DNA of 64,000 bases from Streptomyces sp. LX-29 (GTDB lineage Bacteria; Actinomycetota; Actinomycetes; Streptomycetales; Streptomycetaceae): contig NZ_CP089746.1 of NCBI RefSeq assembly GCF_029541745.1, positions 5,279,559 through 5,343,558 of the forward strand. The letters are read 5' to 3'. Position numbers and translations under genes: made by a program. The notes under the pieces were generated by a model. The model did not search any database, was not told the origin of the DNA, and worked only from the letters and a program-made list of their open reading frames with translations. Below, in pieces: positions 49,844-58,800 of this stretch. Position 1 is the first letter of the stretch. Every line of letters begins with the position of its first letter.

Positions 49844-52800
49844 ATGAATGAGGAAAAGCTCCGTTACTTTCTCAAGCGGGTGACTGCCGACCTGCACGAG
49901 ACCCGACGCCGCCTCCAGGAGGTGGAGTCGGAGAACCAGGAGCCGATCGCGATCGTCGGCATGAGCTGCCGCTACCCGGGCGGCATCCAGTCGCCCGAGG
50001 ACCTGTGGCGGCTGGTGTCCGAGGGTGGGGACGGCATCTCCCAGTTCCCCACGGACCGCGGCTGGGATATCGAGCGGCTCTTCGACGACGACCCGGACGG
50101 CGCGGGCACCAGCTACGTCCGCGAGGGCGGGTTCCTCCACGACGCCAACTACTTCGACCCGGCGTTCTTCGGCATCAACCCGCGCGAGGCGCTCGCCATG
50201 GACCCCCAGCAGCGGCTGCTGCTGGAGACCACCTGGGAGGCGTTCGAGCGGGCCGGGATCGACGCGACGACGGTGCGCGGCAGTCGCACCGGCGTCTTCG
50301 CCGGCGTGATGTACCACGACTACGCCTCGCGGCTGCGGGCCGTGCCGCCCGGTGTCGAGGGCTACCTCGGCACCGGCGGCTCCAGCTCCATCGCCTCGGG
50401 CCGCGTCGCGTACACCTTCGGCCTGGAGGGGCCGGCCGTCACGGTCGACACGGCCTGCTCCTCCTCGCTGGTCACCCTGCACATGGCCATGCAGGCGCTG
50501 CGCAACGGCGAGTGCACCCTCGCGCTCGCCGGCGGCGTCACCGTCATGTCCACTCCGGGCACCTTCACCGAGTTCAGCAAGCAGCGCGGGCTGTCCTTCG
50601 ACGGCCGCTGCAAGTCCTTCGCGGCGGCCGCCGACGGCACCGGCTGGTCCGAGGGCGCCGGCATGCTCCTGGTGGAGAAGCTCTCGGACGCCCGGCGCAA
50701 CGGCCACAAGGTGCTGGCGATCGTCCGTGGCTCGGCCATCAACCAGGACGGCGCGAGCAACGGTCTGACCGCCCCCAACGGGCCCTCGCAGCAGCGCGTC
50801 ATCCGGCAGGCCCTGGCCAGCGCCCGGCTGACCTCCGACCAGATCGACGTGGTCGAGGCGCACGGCACCGGCACCACCCTCGGCGACCCGATCGAGGCAC
50901 AGGCGCTGCTCGCCACCTACGGCAAGGAGCGCCCGGCCGAGCAGCCGCTGCTGCTGGGCTCCATCAAGTCGAACGTCGGCCACACCCAGGCCGCCGCGGG
51001 CGTCGCCGGCATCATCAAGATGGTCAAGGCCATCGAGCACGGCACCGTGCCCAAGTCCCTGCACATCGACGAGCCCAGCCCGCACATCGACTGGGCGGCG
51101 GGCGCCGTCGAGCTGCTGACCGAGGCCCGCCCGTGGCCGGAGAGCGACCGGCCGCGCCGCGCCGCCGTCTCCTCCTTCGGCATCAGCGGCACCAACGCCC
51201 ACGTGATCATCGAGCAGGCCCCGCCGGCGGAGGCCGCCGCGGGAGAGACCCCCGAGGCCGCCGACGGCACCGAGAGCGCCGAGGCCGCGGAGAGCGCCGA
51301 GGCCGCCGAGCCGGTGGCGCCCCGCTCGCTGCCGCTGCTGCCGTGGCTGCTCTCCGGCCGCGGCGAGGACGCCCTGCGCGCCCAGGCCGCCCGGCTGCAC
51401 GCCCACCTCACCGCCCGCCCCGAACTGGACGTGCTGTCCGTCGGCCGCTCGCTGGCCACCACCCGCAGCGCGCTGGAGAACCGGGCGGCCGTGGTCGCCG
51501 CCGACCGCGAGCGGTTCCTGGACCGGCTGGCCGCGCTGGCCGCCGGCGAGCCCGCCGCCGGACTGGTCCAGGGCGTCGAGGGCCGCGGCAAGACCGCCTT
51601 CCTCTTCACCGGCCAGGGCAGCCAGCGGCTGGACATGGGCCGCGAGCTGTACGACGTGTACCCGGCCTTCGCGGAGGCGTTCGACGCGGTCTGCGCCGAA
51701 CTGGACCCCAAGCTGGAACGGCCGCTGAAGGACGTGCTGTTCGGCGGCGACGCCGCGGCGCTGGACCAGACGGGCTTCACCCAGCCCGCGCTCTTCGCGA
51801 TCGAGGTCGCGCTCTACCGGCTGGTGGAGTCCTGGGGCCTCAAGGCCGACCTGCTCTCCGGCCACTCCATCGGCGAGATCGCCGCCGCCCATGTCGCGGG
51901 CGTCTTCTCGCTGGCCGACGCCGCCCTGCTGGTCGCCGCCCGCGGCCGGCTGATGCAGCGGCTCCCGGCCGGTGGCGCGATGATCGCCGTCCAGGCGACG
52001 GAGGACGAGGTCCTTCCGCTGCTCACCGACGGCGTCAGCGTCGCCGCCCTCAACGGCCCCGGCTCCGTGGTGATCGCGGGCGACGAGGACGCCGCCCTCG
52101 CGATCGCCGCGACCTTCGAGCAGCAGGGTCGTAAGACCAAGCGGCTCACCGTCTCGCACGCCTTCCACTCGCCGCGCATGGACCCCATGCTCGACGCCTT
52201 CCGCAAGGTCGCCGAGCGGCTGACGTACGAGAACCCGAAGATCCCGATCGTCTCGGGCCTCACCGGCGCCGTCGTGCCGTCGGCCGAGATCGCCGGCGCC
52301 GACTTCTGGGTCCGGCACGTCCGCGAGGCCGTCCGCTTCTGCGACGCCGTGCGGACCCTGGAGGCGCAGGGCGTCACCACCTTCGTGGAGCTCGGCCCCG
52401 ACGGGGTGCTCACCGCCATGGCGCAGGACTGCGTCACCGGCGAGGGGCTGTCCTTCGTCTCCGCGCTGCGCGCCGGCCGCCCCGAGGCCGAGGCCCTGAC
52501 CACCGCCCTCGCCACCCTGCACGTCGGCGGCGTGGCCCTGGACTGGGAGGCGTACTACGCGGGCACCGGCGCCGAGCGCGTCGAGCTGCCCACCTACGCC
52601 TTCCAGCGTGAGCACTACTGGCTGGACGCCGGCACCACCTACGGCGACGTCAGCTCGGTCGGCCTCGGCTCCGCCGACCATCCGCTGCTGGGCGCCGCCG
52701 TGTCGCTGGCCGACGCCGACGGCTTCCTGTTCACCGGGCGGCTCTCCCTGGAGACCCACCCCTGGCTCGCCGACCACTTCGTCATGGGCTCGGTGCTGCT

Positions 52801-55800
52801 GCCTGGCACCGCCTTCGTGGAGCTGGCCGTCCGGGCCGGCGTCCGGGCCGGCTGCGAGCTCGTCGAGGAACTCACCCTCGAAGCCCCACTGATCCTGCCC
52901 GAGCAGGGCGGAGTGGCCCTCCAGATCGCCGTCGGCGCGCCGGACACCACCGGCCGCCGCCCGGTGGCCTTCCACTCCCGCGCCGACACCGCCGCCGACG
53001 ACGAGCCGTGGCTGCGGCACGCCACCGGCACCCTCGCCGCGGGCGACGACCGCCCGGCCGCCTTCGACCTCAGCGCCTGGCCGCCGGCGGGCGCCGAGCC
53101 GATCGAGGTCAGCGGCCTCTACGAGGGCCTGGCCGCGGCCGGCTTCGGCTACGGACCGTCCTTCCAGGGCCTGCGGGCCGCCTGGCGTCGCGACGGCGAG
53201 GTCTTCGCCGAGGTCGCCCTGGAGGAGGGCGTCGAGCCCGGCGCCGGTCTGTTCAGCCTGCACCCGGCGCTGCTCGACGCGGTACTGCACGGCATCGGGC
53301 TCGGCGACCTGGTCGAGAGCACCGGCCAGGGCCGGCTGCCGTTCTCCTGGAGCGGGGTGACCGTCCACTCGGTCGGCGCCGACGCGGTCCGGGTGCGGCT
53401 CTCCGCCGCCGGCAACGGCACCGTGGCACTGGAGCTCGCCGACGTCACCGGCGCCCCCGTGGCCTCCGTCGACCGGCTGGCGCTGCGCTCCGTGGCGCCC
53501 GAGCAACTGGGCGCCGGCGGCGCGGCCGGCGGCGTCAAGGACGCGCTGTTCCGCGTGGACTGGGCGGACGTCCCGGCCTCCCGCACCGCGGAAGCCGAGG
53601 CCGACCGCTGGGCGCTGCTCGGGGCGGACGCCCTGGGCCTCGACGCCACCGGCGCCACGATCGACACCCACCCGGACCTGACGGCCCTGGCCGCGTCCGG
53701 GACGATCCCCGCGTACGTCGTCGTCACCCCGGCCGCCGACGGCGCCGAGGACCTCGCCGCCGCCACCCACCGGGCCACCGCCGAGGCGCTCACCCTGCTC
53801 CAGGAGTGGCTGGCCGACGAGCGGTTCGCGGACTCCCGGCTGGTGGTGCTGACCTCGGGCGCCGTGGCCACCACCCCGGACGAGGCGGTCGCCGACCTGG
53901 TCGCCGCCACCGTCCGCGGCCTCGCCCGCTCCGCGCAGTCCGAGAACCCCGGCCGCATCGTCCTCGTCGACGTCGACGGCCACCCCGACTCGCTGCGCGC
54001 CCTGCCCGCCGCCCTCGACCGCGGCGAGCAGGAGCTCGCGATACGCCAGGGCACGCCGAAGGCGCCGCGGCTCGGCCGCGCCGCCGCCGGCACCACGGAC
54101 GCCGCCTGGAACGCCGAGGGCACGGTGCTGGTCACCGGAGCCAGCGGCACCCTGGGCGGGCTGTTCGCCCGGCACCTCGTCACCGAGCGTGGCGTGCGGC
54201 ATCTGCTGCTGGTGAGCCGTCGCGGCGGGGCCGCTCCGGGCGCGGAGGAGCTGGCGGCCGAACTGGGCGCGCTGGGCGCGTCGGTGACCTGGGCGGCCTG
54301 TGACGTGGCCGAACGCGAGGCGCTGGCCGGCGTGATCGCGGCGATCCCGGCGGAGCGTCCGCTGACCGCCGTCGTGCACACCGCCGGTGTCCTCGACGAC
54401 GGCGTGATCGCCTCGCTGACCGCGGAGCGGCTGGCGAAGGTGCTGCGTCCGAAGGTGGACGCCGCCTGGAACCTGCACGAGCTGACGCGGGACCTCGACC
54501 TGTCCGCGTTCGTGCTGTTCTCCTCCGCCGCCGGCGTCTTCGGCGGTGCCGGGCAGGCCAACTACGCGGCCGCCAACGCCTTCCTGGACGCCCTCGCCCA
54601 GCACCGCAGGGCCGCCGGGCTGCCGGCGAGCTCGCTGGCCTGGGGTCTGTGGGCCGAGGACGGCGGCATGGCCGGGGAGCTGGACGAGGCCGAGATCGCC
54701 CGACTGCGGCGCGGCGGCATCGTCGCCATCACCGCCGAGCACGGCCTGGAGCTCTTCGACGCCTCCGGCCGCTCCGACGAGGCGCTGCTGGTGCCGATGC
54801 CGCTGGACCTGGCCGCGCTGCGCGCCCAGGCGAGCGTCGGCATGCTGCCGCCGCTCTTCCGCGGCCTGGTCCGGGTGGCCCGGCGCGCCGCCCAGAACGC
54901 GGCCGCCTCCGCCCCGTCCGGCGAGCTCGGCCGGCAGCTCGCGGCCGTCTCCGCCGACGAGGCCGAGCGGATCGTCCTCGACCTGGTGCGCACCCACGTG
55001 GCCGCCGTCCTCGGCTACACCGGACCCGAGGCCGTCGACCCGCAGCGCGCCTTCAGCGAGGTCGGCTTCGACTCGCTCACCGCGGTCGAGCTGCGCAACC
55101 GGCTCGGCACGGCCACCGGCGTCCGCCTCCCCGCCACGCTGATCTTCGACTACCCGACGCCCACCGCGCTCGCCCGCTTCCTGCGCGACGAGGCGCGGGG
55201 CGGCCAGGCCGCGGCCGCCGCGCCGGTCGCCGCCGCCCCGGTCGGCGACGACGAGCCCATCGCCATCGTCGCGATGAGCTGCCGCTACCCGGGCGGGGTG
55301 CGTACCCCCGAGGACCTGTGGACGCTGGTCACCGAGGGCCGCGACGCCATCACCGACATGCCCGCCGACCGCGGCTGGGACATCGACGGGCTGTACGACG
55401 ACGACCCCGACCAGCCGGGCACCTCGTACGCCCGCAACGGCGGCTTCCTGCACGACGCCCACCACTTCGACCCGGTCTTCTTCGGCATCTCGCCGCGCGA
55501 GGCGCTCGCCATGGACCCGCAGCAGCGACTGCTGCTGGAGACGTCCTGGGAGGCGTTCGAGCGGGCCGGCATCGACCCGGCGACCGTGCGCGGCAGCCGC
55601 ACCGGCGTCTACACCGGCGTGATGTACAACGACTACGGCACGCTGCTGCACCGCGCGCCCGACGGCCTCGAGGGCTACATGGGCACCGCCAGCTCCGGCA
55701 GCGTCGCCTCCGGCCGTGTCTCGTACACCTTCGGCCTGGAGGGTCCGGCGGTCACCGTCGACACGGCCTGCTCCTCCTCCCTGGTGACCCTGCACATGGC

Positions 55801-58800
55801 GGTGCAGGCGCTGCGCGCCGGCGAGTGCGAACTCGCCCTGGCGGGCGGTGTGACCGTCATGGCCACCCCCGGCACCTTCGTGGCCTTCAGCAAGCAGCGC
55901 GGCCTGGCCACCGACGGCCGCTGCAAGCCCTTCGCGGCGGCCGCCGACGGCACCGCCTGGGGCGAGGGCGTCGGCATGCTGCTCGTCGAGCGGCTCTCCG
56001 ACGCGCGCAAGAACGGCCACCCGGTCCTCGCGATCGTCCGGGGCAGCGCGATCAACCAGGACGGGGCGAGCAACGGCCTCACGGCGCCCAACGGCCCGTC
56101 CCAGCAGCGCGTCATCCGCCAGGCGCTCGCCAACGCGGGCCTGTCGGCGGCCGACGTGGACATCGTGGAGGCCCACGGCACCGGCACCACGCTGGGCGAC
56201 CCGATCGAGGCCCAGGCCCTCCTCGCCACCTACGGCCAGGAGCGCCCGGAGGACGAGCCGCTCCGGCTCGGCTCGGTGAAGTCCAACTTCGGCCACACCC
56301 AGGCCGCGGCGGGCGTCGCCGGCATCATCAAGATGGTCAAGGCCATCGAGCACGGCGTCATGCCCAGGACGCTGCACGTGGACGAGCCCTCGCCGCACGT
56401 GGACTGGTCCGCGGGCGCCGTCGAGCTGCTGACCGAGGCCGTGGAGTGGCCGGAGTCCGACCGGCCGCGCCGCGCCGCGGTCTCCTCCTTCGGCATCAGC
56501 GGCACCAACGCCCACACCATCCTCGAGCAGGCCCCGGCCGAGGAGCCGGCCCCCGCCGAGAAGCGGCACGTCGAGCCCGGCGTGCTGCCGTGGGTGCTCT
56601 CCGGCAAGAGCGAGGCGGCGCTGCGCGCGCAGGCCGCCAAGCTCGCCGCAGCGCTGGAGGCCACGCCGGAGGGCGAGGCGACGCCGCGCCCGGTCGACGT
56701 CGGCTACTCCCTGGCCACCACGCGCGCGGTGCACGACGAGCGCGCCTTGCTGGTGGGCACGGACCGGGACGACTTCGTCCGCGCCCTCACCGCCCTCGCC
56801 GCCGGCGAGGCACGGCCCGACCTGGTGCGGGGCGTCGGCACGGCCGGCAAGACCGCCTTCGTCTTCCCCGGCCAGGGTTCGCAGTGGGCCGGCATGGCCG
56901 CCGGACTGCCCGACACCTCCCCGGTGTTCGCCGCCCGCATCGCCGAATGCGCCGCCGCGCTGGCCGAGTTCTGCGACTGGTCGCTGGTCGATGTCCTGCG
57001 GGGTGTTGAGGGTGCGCCGTCCCTGGAGCGCGTCGACGTGGTCCAGCCGGTGCTGTTCGCGGTGATGGTGTCGTTGGCGGAGCTGTGGCGCTCGCTGGGT
57101 GTCCGGGCCGACGCGGTGGTCGGCCACTCGCAGGGTGAGATCGCCGCCGCGTGTGTGGCTGGTGCGCTCTCCCTCCAGGACGCGGCGCGGGTCGTCGCGC
57201 TGCGCAGCCAGGCGATCGGCCGGGTGCTGGCGGGCAAGGGCGGCATGGTGTCGATCGCCCTGCCGGTGGCCGAGGTCCGGGAGCGGATCGCGGCGTGGGG
57301 CGAGGACCGTATCTCGGTGGCGGCCGTCAACGGCCCGTCCTCCGTGGTCGTCTCCGGTGAGCCGGAGGCCCTGGACGAGCTGATCGCCTCCTGCGAGGCG
57401 GACGAGGTCCGGGCCCGTAAGGTCCCGGTGGACTACGCCTCGCACTCCGCGCAGGTCGAGCTGCTCCGCGACGAGCTCGGCGAGCTCCTGGCCCCCGTGA
57501 AGCCGCAGCCCGTGAAGGTCCCGTTCCTGTCGACCGTGACCGGCGAGTGGATCGAGGGCCCCGAACTGGACGCCGCGTACTGGTTCACCAACCTCCGCCA
57601 GACGGTGGAGCTGGAGGCCGGTGTCCGGCGGCTCCTCGATGAGGGCTTCGGGGTCTTCATCGAGTCCAGCGCGCACCCCGTGCTCGCCATGGGCGTGCAG
57701 GAGACCGCCGAGGACGCCGGCCGCGAGGCCGCCGCCATCGGCTCCCTCCGCCGCGACGAGGGCGGCCTCGACCGCTTCTACACCTCGCTGGGCGAGGCGT
57801 GGACCCGCGGCGTGGCCGTGGACTGGGAGGCGGTCTACGCCGATCTGGGCGCGCGCCGCGTCGAGCTGCCCACCTACGCCTTCCAGCACCAGCGCTTCTG
57901 GATCGAGGTCCCGCTTTCGGCGATGGGCGACGTGTCCTCCGCGGGGCTCGGCGCCGCCGGGCACCCGCTGCTGGGCGCGGCCGTCGACCTGCCGGACTCG
58001 GACGGCGTGCTGCTGACCGGGCGGCTCTCGCTCCAGACCCACCCCTGGCTGGCCGACCACGCCGTCGCCGGCACCGTGCTGGTGCCGGGCACGGCCTTCG
58101 TCGAGCTGGCGGTGCGCGCCGGCGACCAGGTCGGCTGCGACCTGCTGGAGGAGCTGACCCTGGAGGCGCCGCTGATCCTGCCCGAGCGGGGCGGGGTGCG
58201 ACTGCGGCTGACCGTCGGCGCCGCCGAAACCACGACCGGGCGCCGGACGCTGGAGATCCACTCCCGGCTGGACCAGCCGGACCAGCCGTGGAGCCGCAAC
58301 GCGAGCGGTGTGCTGATGGCCGACGCGGCGGGCGGGCAGGCCGAGGGCCTGTCGGTCTGGCCGCCGGCCGACGCCGTCGCGGTCGACGTCGAGGAGCTGT
58401 ACGAGCGGTTCGCGGCGGGCGGCTTCGGCTACGGCCCGGCGTTCCAGGGGCTGAAGGCCGCCTGGCGGCGCGGCGACGAGGTCTTCGCCGAGCTGCGGCT
58501 GCCCGAGAAGCAGCGCTCCGACGCCGCGCTCTTCGGGCTGCACCCGGCGCTGCTGGACGCCGCGCTGCACGGTGTGGCGCTGGGCGACTTCCTGGGCGAG
58601 GGGGAGGGCATCAGGCTCCCGTTCTCCTGGAGCGGGGTCACCCTGCACGCCGCGGGCGCCACGGCGCTCCGGGTGCGCATCGCCCCGGCCGGGCCCGACG
58701 CGGTCGCCCTGACGGTGGCCGACGAGGCCGGCGGGGCGGTCGCGACGGTCGACTCCCTCGTCCTGCGGCGCGTCGCGCCCGAGCAGCTGCGCGCCGCCCG

